From the NCBI RefSeq assembly GCF_910594005.1, contig NC_057818.1, positions 7,869,501 through 7,933,500 on the forward strand: a stretch of DNA of 64,000 nucleotides, read 5' to 3'. The notes beneath the pieces were generated by a model. It did no database searches. It was not told the DNA's origin and saw nothing but the letters and a program-made list of their open reading frames with translations. Source of the DNA: Cervus elaphus (Eukaryota > Chordata > Mammalia > Artiodactyla > Cervidae). Shown one piece after another: positions 30,379-40,265 of the stretch. The number at the start of each line of letters is the position of its first letter. The first letter of the stretch is position 1. A program made the position numbers and the translations under genes.

Positions 30379-31864
30379 ACATATAATAAATATGGCACTC
30401 TAGTTAGTACTGATAATAAATAAACACGTTCATCTTATCAGGACAGAGGACGTCAATGTACAGCAAAGCACAAGTCTCCAAGAGGGTGTGGTCTGTTCTA
30501 CACGAAAGGCAGGGTCAGTGAAAATGTCATTGGGCTGAGTCTTGAGACCCAAGGGATCAGCCAGGACTGAAGAAGGAGTCATGTCCTGGTGTTCCAGCCA
30601 TGCTCACAGCAAGCAGAGGATGCTGACCCTGCCTCCACAGAGCTGAGACTTGACTGCCTGTCATCCGAGAAGCAAAGAACACATTAACCTGAAACGACCA
30701 AGGAGACCATGGTGAAGTGGTCCAGGCCCTCCAAACTGGGCCTGTAGCCACGACATTGCAAATGCTGTCTTGATCTCAGTGGACTCGGATCATGCCCATG
30801 TCCTCCCCTGGCAGATCTAATGCACGTCCATGTTCTCTGCACAGAGAGGAGCTACTGCTGGCAACTTGGGCAAGGAAGACCAGTTGCCCTTGAAACAGAA
30901 AGGGGGGAAATGGCTGTGTGCCAACCTAAGAGACCCCTCTTACTGCATTCTTGGCCATAAATGGAACCACGGAGATGTGTAGGAGCTCATAAAAAAGGAC
31001 ATTTACATAATCTTATTTTGGATGAGATGTTATAAAGAGAAGGCACAATGGCCAGCAGGCTTATCTTCCTATTTGATTTCACTCCGGAAGAATGTGTGGT
31101 GACTGAGAGTTGGCTGGACTCCATACCACCCCTCCCACCAGGTCTTCCTTCCCAGTGGGGGATGCTCGCCACTTTATAACTAACAAGGAATATGGTTTAG
31201 AAGGACTGTGGCTGGCTCCCTCCCTTCTCACGGTCCATGTGGGGGAAGAAAACACAGCAGCAGCAGCCAGAGGAAGAGGCTGTACTCCTCAGAGTCACAG
31301 GCCTTTGCATGAAATGCTTTTGGAAAAAATACTAGTTTGTAAATGGGGAGAAAAAGAACCTTCAGGCATTGCAGTTTCAAGATCTGGACATCTAGAAGCC
31401 TCCCATTTCAGAAACATTAAAAGGTCGCGTTATTCCATGAAAATTAGAGATAACAAATACTTGGTTTTATGGGATTTTAAAGAATATGCCTGAATGCCAT
31501 AATCCCAGGTATGTCTAGAGGAGAGTGGAAGGGGGAACACCCAGAGACCCATAAATCAATTCTTGCACGATGGTGTATGAAATGATAACCTTGTCATCTT
31601 TAAAGTCACACTGGAAGGATATATTGAGGTTTTGTTCCTTTCATGGTCTCAGCATCAGTGAATTAATTCAGGGAGTCAACTTTTCAGAAAACAAGGCATG
31701 GGTAATCAGGCTCCACGGTCTCCCTTTGCCTCTCTCCCACCCCAACATTTGCAGAAACACATATCCGGGCACCCACATCCTGCTCCTCAGGAAGCAATCA
31801 TATTTTAGATCATGGCCTATGGAACATCAGATGACTTTATGTATTATGTTTTTTCATAACCAAG
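30379..31864. other. Unannotated, mostly unique sequence
   Basis: 30520-30560 (GAAAATGTCATTGGGCTGAG) resembles an ancient repeat of unresolved family. The frames 31110-31493 and 31570-32046 show no domain. No CpG cluster. Confidence 0.42.
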
Positions 31865-31965
31865 CCAGCACAGTAAAGTTGAAAGAATACTCGTGGACAT
31901 TGGGGTCAGGCAGGGTGATGTCAGGTCCCAGTGTGGAGACTTCTAGCTGGGGGATCCTGTTCGAG
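31865..31965 (+). mobile_element. Possible MIR SINE fragment (plus)
   Basis: GACATTGGGGTCAGGCAGGG, then CAGGTCCCAGTGTGGAGACT and TCTAGCTGGGGGATCCTG, is MIR-like in layout but strongly diverged. Confidence 0.42.
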
Positions 31966-32316
31966 AATAATTCCCTCCTTGCAGAACTGTTCCTGAGAGA
32001 TCGTCTAAATAAAGCCTCACGGGGGTGTTCAGTGGTATTTTGTTAGTAAAAATAATTGTACAGTATTTATTCAGGACAGTTACTTGCCATATTTCACAGA
32101 ATTCGGATATGGGATGGATTCTTTTCAAGGAATGTTCTGAGTTTGTTGGTTTCATTAGCAAGTACCTTCCCCATTCTCTCTCTCTGGAGTTCCTCTCTTT
32201 GTCCCTGAAACACTCCTTTTCTAAGTCCTTGAGCACCATGCAAGCTTATTACTTGTATTGTGTTCAAAACAAAACAAATTAAAAAAAAAAACAAAAACAA
32301 CTTTGGAAACAGTCTC
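31966..32316. other. Unannotated unique sequence ending in an A-rich stretch
   Basis: No recognised repeat. A-rich at about 32265-32303. Confidence 0.45.
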
Positions 32317-32352
32317 TGGCCATGCTTTTTAAAAAAAAGTCAGGCACCCTTG

Positions 32353-32564
32353 TGTGCATATGTTAGTCACTCAGCCATGTCCGACTCTTTGAGACCCCAC
32401 AAATTGTAGTCCGCCAGGCTCCTCTGTCCATGGGATTCTCCAGGCAAGAATCCTGGAGTGGGGTGCCATTCTCTTCTCCAGGGGATCTTCCCAACCCAGG
32501 GATCGAACCCTGGTCTCCTGCACTGCAGGCAGACTGTTTACTGTCTGAGCCACCTGGGCAGTCC
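32353..32564 (-). mobile_element. Bov-tA-type SINE (minus) with unusually long flanking duplication
   Basis: TCACTCAGCCATGTCCGACT, GGGATTCTCCAGGCAAGAAT, GGGATCGAACCCTGGTCTCC and inverted head GCCACCTGGGCAGTCC. The flanks 32317-32352 and 32565-32595 are near-identical copies sharing ATGCTTTT, an A run, AGTCAG and CACCCTTG. A 31-36-bp duplication is long for this class. Confidence 0.95.
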
Positions 32565-32595
32565 TGGCATGCTTTTAAAAAGTCAGTCACCCTTG

Positions 32596-33956
32596 AGCCT
32601 CTTTAATCCTCGATTCAGTTTTGAATATGCTTGTTATCCTGTTGTCAATGGCTTTCCAAGAAAAAGCATCCCAATTATTTAGATGGCCAAGAGAAACAGC
32701 CTTAATTCTTTATCACATAAATACGCTTCCAACTGCGATGTAAAACAGATGGACAGAGAACTGTATTAGCGTTCAAGTTACCAAACAGGCCACCAATCCC
32801 CAATCCCAGCCCCCTTGGTATCGCGTGGGCCTGCTGTATAGCTTGGATCCCACCACTTCTGGCAGGCTCCTCGAGATCTTTCCTTTCTGGCTTCACATGA
32901 AGCTTGTACAAAGAAGCCGCCTACATGTGAGGGACCTTTCTAGGGGTTGTTTCTAGTTCCATAGACTTACATAAAGCCCCTGCTAATTTTGCATGCTCCA
33001 TGCCTGAGTTTATTTTTTCTAACAACTTTATTTATGTAATTAAGCGAGTGAAGTCATACATTTTATGGATCTAATGAAACGCATTTCATGGTTTCTCCTG
33101 CCCTTCATCTTCTGACCTTGCCCTTCTGATCACAGCGCCTTCCGGACCATTTAACCATTTAACAACTTTCCACCTTTTCACATCTGACATCCTTCTCAAA
33201 ATTAATCAGGACCTTGACATCTGCTTTTGGAATGGGGGCGGGGTACATTGGAGAATGATCGGTGACACAGCTCAGATGGTGGGGGGGCTGAGGGATCCCT
33301 TAGAAGCAGGGATGTGGTTCTGATGCCCAGGCACAGAACAGGTGGTTCTCATTTAACTTCAGCTCCTTCCATATGCCTTTCTTTCCCTTTCATTCTATTT
33401 TTTTTAATTATTATTTTAATGGAGTAAGAGGCACAGTCTTTTTGATGATGTGGAATGTGGGCTTATAAAAGCTAAGCACTTCTATATATTTCTACTGTCC
33501 TTGCCCACAGCTTACGCTGGGGAGTTGTATATTGTATCAGTAATTTTAAAAGCCTGCAAGGGTTCTACCAGTTCATGAAATTTTCCTAACGGTAGCTGGT
33601 CAAACATATTACTTAACTAGGCATATAGAATTCAGGCGAGACACAGAAAGTAAGGGCGTGAAAAGTCAGTCCACTACGAAGGTTTCTTTCCGAAGCCTTG
33701 ACACTGAAAAAGGGCAGAATTATAAGGGTAGGTTTTTGGCATTGGCCAGGGAGGGAATTAATATAAAACTTGACTGGTTTGGATAAGTTTTCAGGAAGAA
33801 AAGTGTCAGGAGGTGTGTGAGCTGGGGTCTGTGCTGGCGGTCGTCTCAGCAAGCGTGGAGGAAGAGCGTGTTCTAACCAGACCACATCTGTCACAGGCAC
33901 AGAAATTGGGTTGGCACGAGGAAGGAAGGAAATGTGTTCATTCAAAGGCACAGTGT
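32596..33956. other. Unannotated unique sequence
   Basis: About 1.36 kb with no recognised repeat. AT-rich parts include TTTTTTTTAATTATTATTTT at about 33396. The minus-strand frame 33613-33951 has no recognisable domain. Confidence 0.45.
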
Positions 33957-34073
33957 GGGAATCTCCTGGCGGTCCAATGGTTAGGACTCTGTGCCTTCAC
34001 TGCTCGTTGGCCTGGGTTAGATCTCTGATCAGGGAACTGAAATCCCCCAAGTCTCGGGCATAGGGTACAAAAA
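33957..34073 (+). mobile_element. CHR-type SINE (plus)
   Basis: GGGAATCTCCTGGCGGTCCA, AATGGTTAGGACTCTGTGCC, CAGGGAACTGAAATCCCCCA. Diverged but complete through the tRNA-like body. Confidence 0.9.
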
Positions 34074-34360
34074 TACTGAATTACCACGCTGCACACCTGG
34101 AACTAAAATACTATTGTAAGTCAGCTGTAAGTCAGTCAGGAAGTGGTCTCTCCTTTGTGACCGACTCTTTGCAACCCCATGGACTGCAGCCCACCAGACT
34201 CCTGTGTCCATGAGGCAAGGATACTGGAGTGGGTTGCCATTTCCTTCTTCAGGGGATCTTCCCAGCCCAGGGATCAAACCTGGGTCTGCCGCACTGCAGG
34301 CAAATTCTTTACCGACTGAGCTACACGGGAATCCCATATTTCAATTAAAAATAAAAAATA
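34074..34360 (+). mobile_element. L1 3' end split by a Bov-tA
   Basis: 34074-34133 (GCTGCACACCTGGAACTAAA, ACTATTGTAAGTCAGCTGTA) and 34337-34360 (ATATTTCAATTAAAAATAAA) together form the 3' terminus and A-rich tail of a ruminant L1. The break between them is filled by a minus-strand Bov-tA. Confidence 0.82.
34134..34336 (-). mobile_element. Bov-tA-type SINE nested in an L1 end (minus)
   Basis: GACCGACTCTTTGCAACCCC, GGATACTGGAGTGGGTTGCC, GGGATCAAACCTGGGTCTGC and inverted head CTACACGGGAATCCC. Younger than the L1 fragment it interrupts. Confidence 0.94.
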
Positions 34361-35019
34361 GGCATGGACTGATCTGAGGCCACATTTGGCCACTGTAAGC
34401 AGAGGGAGTAACTGGAAATATCCTAGAGGGTTTTTAAATTGTCTTAAATGAAGGGGAAAAGAATGAATCCAACTTACTTTAAATGCCTACTGAGTGTGGT
34501 AGACTTTATATAAATACACACACACACAAATGTACAAATGTTTAGGTCACTAATTCCCCACAGGGGCCATATTCTTATCAACATTTCATGAAGGAAACCA
34601 GGGCTTAGAGAAGTGAAGCATCTCAGCTGCATTCACACTGAACTTCAGGGAATCAGGGTCCAAACCAGTCCTGACTGGCTCCAGCTATGTTCCTTTTCAT
34701 TTGACTCAGGATATTCTAATTGGTCTCTATCAGAGGCAGCTTGGAAAGTGGGAAGCAGCTACATTCCCTGTGGACATTACTCTGTAGGCAAGTGGATTGA
34801 ATGCCACCAATAAAAGTTCAAAACAGGTTTGTTTGTGGGTGTAGACATGAGCTACTCCCATTTGAAAATTAAAATGATTTTAAATTGAAGTGAGGATTTC
34901 TGTTGTTTCCTAGATTTATTTTTCCCTCTTATAAAAGCTAAGTAAAAGTGTTACATATAGCGTTAGAAAATAAGACATACTGAAAAAAGAAGAAAAGAAT
35001 TTATTAATGCTTCCCTACC
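34361..35019. other. Unannotated sequence
   Basis: A short CA run at about 34516-34528. 34560-34680 (CATATTCTTATCAACATTTC, AGGGCTTAGAGAAGTGAAGC) could be a decayed MIR. The rest is AT-rich and unique. Confidence 0.4.
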
Positions 35020-35302
35020 CAGCAAATTTTAGCCTCAAAATCACCTGCTCCTCCTCCAAATATGTTGACAGTATATGGTTAACTTTGCCAGACATAACTG
35101 GAGGCGTTTATATTTATGTATTGATATATGTGTATACCTTTAATTTAACATGTATGGTCCCAATTTATAGACATTGTTCTATACTTTTCATATCCCTTTA
35201 ATTTTATAAATTATTTATTTCAATTTCTGTGTGTCTACCTAATTCTTTTCAAAGACCACTAGTACTCTTCTGTCTGTACAATCATATATTTTTCTGAAAG
35301 TA
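35020..35302 (-). mobile_element. Ancient L1 relic, part 1 (minus)
   Basis: AT-rich text such as ACATTGTTCTATACTTTTCA and TTTCAAAGACCACTAGTACT, upstream of clearer L1 text beyond the Bov-tA. Part 1 is assigned mainly by continuity. Confidence 0.5.
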
Positions 35303-35510
35303 AGTATTAGTCGTTTAGTTGTGTTCGACCTGTCTGCAACCCTGTGGACTGTAGCCTTTCAGGCTCCTCTGTCCATGGGATTCTCCAGACAAGATTACTG
35401 GAGTGGGTTGCCATTCCCTCCTCCAGGGGATCTTCCCCAACCAGGGATCAAACCTGGGTCTCCTGCATTGTAGGCAGACTCTGAACCATCTGAGCTACCA
35501 GAGAAGCCCA
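35303..35510 (-). mobile_element. Bov-tA-type SINE nested in old L1 (minus)
   Basis: GTCGTTTAGTTGTGTTCGAC, GGGATTCTCCAGACAAGATT, GGGATCAAACCTGGGTCTCC and CTACCAGAGAAGCCC. Flanking CATATATTTTTCT and CATGTATTTATCT form a possible decayed target-site duplication. Confidence 0.95.
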
Positions 35511-35800
35511 TGTATTTATCTAATCCTCTGTTAAAAGATAAGTTATTTCTAGCCTTTAACTATTATAAACCATGCTTCAGTAAATATCTTTTAACATTCA
35601 CTATGGCCTAGTTTGGTGTGTGTGTATATATATATATATCAGTATATAGACTGAATTCCTAGAAATCCAGTTGCTGGATGAGATGTGCCTTAAAGTTTTA
35701 GTATTTCAAAAACTGACCTCCCTAAATATTTCACATGCCCACCAATATAACTATCTTGTATTTCACACACATACCAATTTGGAAGATTATCATTTTAAAA
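35511..35800 (-). mobile_element. Ancient L1 relic, part 2 (minus)
   Basis: AACTATTATAAACCATGCTT, TTCCTAGAAATCCAGTTGCT and TGCCCACCAATATAACTATC follow the inverted 3' region of old L1 families. A TG/TA run lies at about 35617-35640. Confidence 0.72.
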
Positions 35801-36112
35801 AATGTATAACAACCTGTTACAAAAACAAACAACAATCTCACCATCACTATCTGTATCTTTTTCTACTTTAAACGTGATTTACAAATTAATAACAGGATAA
35901 CATGCCCGACGAGCACTGTGTTTTGGATAAAACATGAAAGTCGGGAGAAACGAGCTTCTGTTGCGACTCCCAGGGCTTCATTTCCTGATCAGCTGTCCGG
36001 TCCCAGCTCATTCTGAGGACGTGGGAGAAAGGGCGGAAAAGTCGAACTCTCAGACGGGTGATGCCCCCGCCCCTCCCCATTTTTAACCAGGAGGGTGCGC
36101 CAAGCCTGTCGC

Positions 36113-36122
36113 GCGCAGGCGC
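36113..36122 (+). promoter_or_regulatory. NRF1-like site
   Basis: GCGCAGGCGC, nine of ten to the NRF1 palindrome, inside the CpG island. A second (CCGCATGCGC) is at 36210-36219. Binding is inferred from motif only. Confidence 0.4.
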
Positions 36123-36157
36123 AGAGTACCTCCAGGAGGCGGGGCGAGACGGGGCAC

Positions 36158-36180
36158 CACGCCAGTGTGACGCTGGCGTG
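36158..36180. repeat. Perfect 8-bp inverted repeat in the CpG island
   Basis: Arms CACGCCAG and CTGGCGTG around a 7-base loop TGTGACG. Followed at once by a partial third copy of the arm, ACGCCA. Confidence 0.7.
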
Positions 36181-36458
36181 ACGCCAACGGGGGTACACAC
36201 GCAGGCAGGCCGCATGCGCACACGCCGACGGCCGCCTCAAAGCAGCAGGCCGCGGGCGCGCTATGCCTTCCGCAGCACGTCGTGCGCTCAGGGCGCAGGC
36301 CACGTGGCAGACCGCCGCGTGGTGGCCGGCCGGGTTGCAGAGGCAGCAGCCCGTCTGCACACACTGCTCGCTAGCGTGGTGGCCCAGCGCCTCATGGAGC
36401 CCGCACCTGCTTCGGGCACCCCGTAGGCTGGGTCACCCAGGACTCGAGCGCCTGGCGC

Positions 36459-36470
36459 GGCGCCCCCTGA
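36459..36470 (-). promoter_or_regulatory. CTCF-like core motif
   Basis: The minus strand reads TCAGGGGGCGCC, matching the AGGGGGCGC core of the CTCF motif at the island's 3' edge. The 5' part of the motif is a weaker match. Confidence 0.35.
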
Positions 36471-36480
36471 GCGTTCACCT

Positions 36481-36969
36481 GGCTCGAGTTTCAGAAGTAC
36501 CGTGTTCTGCAAGCTCAGTGCAAACGTGGATGCCTGGATTATTGGCCCCGCTGCCTGCTCAGGGTAACGTGGTTTTCCAGGGGGGTGACCCCGGCTGTAA
36601 GGAACCTGACACTGATCGCTATCAGTTTTTAAAATTTAACTTCTTACTACGGATGCAGTTGAGATTGGGTTGATGTTGCTGTTTCAGTTGGTCATTTGCA
36701 ATTCTTCTTTTCCGAACTGCCTGTCTACATTTTTGGTTCAATCTGCTATTAGATTGTTATTTATGGGTGAGAGTGCCATATTAGTTATGATCAGCTCATT
36801 GCCATCCGTTGTAATTTTTTTTTCTCTTTAGTTATTTGTTTTCAACTTTGATTTTTTTTTAATGAGGTGATTAAAATTTTATATATTTAAGTTTAGCTCG
36901 ACTATGTGAGTGAGCTTGGGAGAATACCATTTGGGTCTTGTAGTTGCCCAAGTAAGTATCTGAATGCTA
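36481..36969. other. Unannotated sequence downstream of the CpG island
   Basis: Changes sharply from GC-rich to AT-rich after about 36620. CTCAGGGTAACG near 36558 is a poor splice-donor candidate. Confidence 0.4.
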
Positions 36970-37183
36970 GGGGCTTCCCTGGTGGGCCAGTGGTGAAGAA
37001 TCTTACATGCCAGTGCAGGAGACATCGGTTCCTTCCCTGGTTTGGGAAGACCCCCTGGAGGAGGGCTTGGCAACCCACTCCAGAATTCTTGCCTGGAGAA
37101 TCCCATGGACAGAGGAGCCTGGTGGGCTGTAGTCCACAGGGTCGCAGAGTCAGACATGAGTGAAGCAACTTAACACACACACA
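36970..37183 (+). mobile_element. Bov-tA-type SINE (plus)
   Basis: GGGGCTTCCCTGGTGGGCCA, CTTGGCAACCCACTCCAGAA, GAGAATCCCATGGACAGAGG and GGGTCGCAGAGTCAGACATG, ending in a CA run. Confidence 0.96.
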
Positions 37184-37269
37184 TGAAAGTGTCACCGAGA
37201 GAAAAAGTTAACAGGAACATGGGGCCAGCAATGGAAAGGTGACCTTCTGCTCCCAATGAGTGGACAGCC

Positions 37270-37480
37270 CAGGGACTCTAGAGACAGACTGGACAAAGTT
37301 ATTGATCCCTTTCCAGTGTGTGACCCGGGGCAGGTGACTGAATGTGGCCAAGTCCCGGCTTCCCAGTTCACAATCGGAATGATGATATTTCCTGCAGCAG
37401 GGAGTTCAGGAGATACATGCCAGGAACTTCTTGGCATTTCCAGAATGTGTGTAATCATACCTGTAATACATGAGATAGGT
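37270..37480 (+). mobile_element. MIR SINE relic (plus)
   Basis: GACTCTAGAGACAGACTGGA, GTGTGTGACCCGGGGCAGGT and TCACAATCGGAATGATGATA keep MIR order. Confidence 0.7.
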
Positions 37481-37599
37481 ATGTAAACTTCCCAAACTGT
37501 GGGAGTTATTGGATAAATCTATTAAGTTAAATCCTTCCCCTTATCTTAAAATAGGTGGATAAATAGAGCTTTTAAATGGGGGAAAAACAAAAGAGGAGA

Positions 37600-38045
37600 G
37601 ATGATTGTGACATTTTATTACCATAAACTGCCAACGGTTAATAGCAGTTCTCTAACAACTAATTCCAGCTTCATTAACACGAATATCCTCAAGCTTCAGG
37701 AAGGAAATTCCTTGAATTTTATGGATCTCTGCGGCAGGCACACTCGCCATCTAAAGCTTCCCTTCTAGCAACAAGGCACTTTTATCTTGCATCCTGAAGC
37801 ACAAATGCCTATGGCCTATATTTCCTAGACAGACCTAATAAAAACCACCACGCTTCCTTTTAGAAGTCGAGGACATCAAATTCATCAGGAGCTAAGGGGC
37901 TGGACAGTCTCAGCCAGAGGTATCAAAAGAAAATCCAGCAGTGTTGGCCTTAAATCAGCACACCATTTATTTGAATCCAGTTTTATCACAGCTGATAACG
38001 TGGGATAGATTTGGCAGTTGAGCCTTTACAGATATAACTCGCTTA
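37600..38045. promoter_or_regulatory. Candidate conserved non-coding element
   Basis: Repeat-free, with CAACGGTTAATAGCAGTTCT, ACAACTAATTCCAGCTTCAT, GGCACTTTTATCTTGCATCC and CAGCTGATAACGTGGGATAG. Mixed homeodomain, GATA-like and MYB-like motifs. Conservation untested. Confidence 0.4.
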
Positions 38046-38061
38046 CCAGTGCCCTGGTGGT

Positions 38062-38190
38062 GGTTTTGGTTTAGTCGCTAAGTCCTGTCTGACTCTTGTG
38101 ACACCGTGGACCGCAGCACGCCAGGCTCCTCTGTCGGTGGGATTTCCCAGGCAAGAATATTGGAGTGGGTTGCCATTTTCTTCTCCAGGT
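38062..38190 (-). mobile_element. Bov-tA fragment (minus)
   Basis: TTTAGTCGCTAAGTCCTGTC, GTGGGATTTCCCAGGCAAGA and TGGAGTGGGTTGCCATTTTC. It lacks the tRNA-derived head, so it is 5'-truncated. Confidence 0.92.
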
Positions 38191-38414
38191 TCGGATGCTC
38201 TGGAATATCAGAAAGTGAGGTGGCAGTTTAGGTTGTTGACTTTCTCTCCCTCAGCATGACACGTTTGACCCCTGACTTTATCCTGAGGCAACCTGGTGGA
38301 ATTTTCAGAAAGTATTTGTTTGTCTGTTAGCTGCTTGTTTTAAATATTTTTGTCTTTGGCTCAGACTTGACATAAGGGGAAAAAGAATGTGAAGGTGTTA
38401 GGCGAGAAATGGTC

Positions 38415-38598
38415 TTATTTTCCCCTTCCTCCTGCCCCCTCCTTCCCCTTCCCCCCTCCTCCCTCCCCCCTCCTTCCCCTTCCCCCCTCCTCCCTCCCCC
38501 CTCCCCCCCCCTCCCCCTCCCTCCCCCTCCCTCCCGCTCCCTCCCGCTCCCTCCCCCTCCTCCCTCCCCCCTCCCTCCCTCCCTCCTCCCCTCCTCGC
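38415..38598. repeat. C-rich polypyrimidine tract with internal duplications
   Basis: About 180 bp of C/T only, in CCCTCC and CCTTCCCC units, with a block of about 30 bp copied twice at 38437-38503. The G strand holds many runs of three or more G, a quadruplex-forming pattern. Frames through it (38327-38831 minus, 38389-38717 plus) are Gly/Arg- or Pro-rich artefacts. Confidence 0.95.
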
Positions 38599-39371
38599 CC
38601 ATCCTTAATGACTTCCAGGTGTGCCTGCCGGTTACACTCGAGGCCCCCGCCCTGGGGGTGCTGGGTCAGTGCCTCCACAAACAGAACCAACGTTGCGGGC
38701 TGGGGGACATGACATAGTACAAGATTGAGTGGTGGGGGGGATGGGGGCTGAGAGAGCAACACTTTGAAGTTTCGAGGATGAAATCGGTAAAAAATAAATT
38801 CTAGATGAGCACAGACCCAATTACATTCCAAGAAAGGAAAACGTTTTACGCAGACGGTTGCCCGGGACCGCGTGGGTTCTCGTTAATACCTTTCAACCTT
38901 GTGATTGAAAGACGACGGCCTGTGATCCGTGGCGGAGACCACGGCCAGAAATAATTCTCCGAGAACACCGCATGCGCCTTCAAGTGGCCCTTGATTGTTT
39001 GTCTTGGATGCCCCACTTTCCAAAGGCCAGAAGTTGTTTAAGGGATTCATTCAAGTTTGGGAAGGTTTTATGTCCGAAGAACAAGGTGCTGGCCTCATAG
39101 GAAAATGTGCCATTTGCCTCCAGCCTTTCGTTGGAGGGGGTGGCACTGGTCCGATTCTCAGCCAGGGTGCCTTTTAGGGACTCAGCCAGGGACCCTTCCG
39201 TGTCTTTTCCAAGGCCTTTCCTTCTCCCTAGAGGCCGTTCCCGTTTTGTCTGAGCTTCCCCAACATAGTGTAAGTGTCGCCTCCTCTTTGAAGGCTCTCC
39301 TGAGCTTTCCTCACCTCTTTCCCTATTGGGAGCATTGCCCGCGTACTCCTTTGAGTGACTCCACAGCAGAC
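38599..39371. other. Unannotated unique sequence
   Basis: 38860-38990 is moderately CpG-rich (GACGGTTGCCCGGGACCGCG and CACCGCATGCGCC). No recognised repeat or domain-bearing frame. Confidence 0.42.
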
Positions 39372-39565
39372 GGCACTTCCCTTGTGGCTCAGCTGGTAAA
39401 GAATCCAGCTGCAATGCGGGAGACCTGGGTTCCATCCCTGGGTCGGGAAGATCCCGTGGAGAAGGGAGAGGCTACCCACTCCAGTATTCTGGCCTGGAGA
39501 AGTCTGTGGACTGTATAGTCCATGGGGTCACAAAGAGTCAGACACGACTGAGCGACTTGCACCTT
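39372..39565 (+). mobile_element. Bov-tA-type SINE (plus)
   Basis: GGCTCAGCTGGTAAAGAATC, GGGTCGGGAAGATCCCGTGG and AAGAGTCAGACACGACTGAG. The flanks TCCACAGCAGAC and TCCACAGTAGAC form an 11-of-12 direct repeat, its likely target-site duplication. Confidence 0.96.
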
Positions 39566-39590
39566 CACTTCCACAGTAGACAGGTTAGAA

Positions 39591-40257
39591 CAGAGATCCC
39601 CACCCCAGACCAGGGACCAAGACCTGTTGGGTCTCTGACCTGTTAGGAACCAGGGCACACAGCAAGAGAGGAGAAGTGGGCGAGCCAGTGAAGCTTCATC
39701 TGAATTTGCAACCACTTCTGTGGCTCAAACAGGAAAGAATCTGCCTTCAATGCAGGAGACGCAGGTTAGATCCCTGGGTCAGGAAGATCCCCTGGAGAAG
39801 GGACTGGCCACACACTCCAGTGTTCTTGCCTGGAGAATTCCATGGACAGAGGAGCCTGGTGGGCTACAGTCTACAGTCCGTGGAAAGAGGGTCACAAAGA
39901 GTCGGACGTGACTGAGTGACTGACCCTTTCCCCATCAGTCACATTACCACTTGAGCTTTGCCTCCTGCTGTCTGGTCATTGGCGGAATTAGGTTCTCTTA
40001 GGAGCCTGAACTTACTGCAACCTGGGCAACTGGTCTAGGTTGTGAGCTGCTTATGAGAATCTAATGCCTGGGGATCTGATTCTGCATTATGGTGAGTTTT
40101 GTAGGATGATTTCATTTTATATCACAGTCTAATAATAATAGAAATAAAGTACCCAATAAATACTGAATCATCCCTAAACCATCACCCGCCCTGGTCTGTG
40201 GAAAAATCGTCTTCCATGAGACCAGTCCCTGGTGCCAAAAAAGGTTGGGGACCACTG
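39591..40257. mobile_element. hAT-type non-autonomous DNA transposon with intact ends, split by a SINE
   Basis: Left end CAGAGATCCCCACCCC and right end GGTTGGGGACCACTG are inverted versions of the CAGnGGTCCCCAACC terminus. An 8-bp direct repeat flanks it: GGTTAGAA (39583-39590) and GGTTAGAG (40258-40265), the length typical of hAT insertions. Internal text such as CTTATGAGAATCTAATGCCT and CTAATAATAATAGAAATAAA matches a mammalian interspersed DNA element. Without the nested Bov-tA it is about 450 bp and has no transposase frame. Confidence 0.88.
39712..39925 (+). mobile_element. Bov-tA-type SINE nested in the hAT element (plus)
   Basis: CACTTCTGTGGCTCAAACAG, GATCCCTGGGTCAGGAAGAT, GGAGAATTCCATGGACAGAG and AAAGAGTCGGACGTGACTGA. 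It splits the hAT copy, so it inserted later. Confidence 0.95.
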
Positions 40258-40265
40258 GGTTAGAG

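Larger units (their letters stand above)
36060..36480. promoter_or_regulatory. CpG island (orphan promoter candidate)
   Basis: By hand count 36061-36480 holds about 49 CpG in 420 bp, close to the number expected from its GC content, while flanking DNA is CpG-poor. It is free of recognised repeats. It has two 9-of-10 matches to the NRF1 palindrome GCGCATGCGC (36113-36122 and 36210-36219) and a CTCF-like core on the minus strand (36459-36470). No TATA-like box is seen. High-GC frames on both strands (36058-36426, 36263-36673, 35989-36360) have no recognisable domain. It most likely marks a promoter of a non-coding RNA or a distant first exon, but no splice donor is convincing. Confidence 0.8.

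Noticed and set aside
36058..36673. Several frames of 60-136 aa in the CpG island
   Set aside because: High GC removes stop codons in all frames. The products are Ala/Arg/Pro-rich with no domain. Kept only as a possible leader region of a transcript.
38327..38831. Gly/Arg-rich and Pro-rich frames
   Set aside because: Direct translation of the C-rich polypyrimidine tract.
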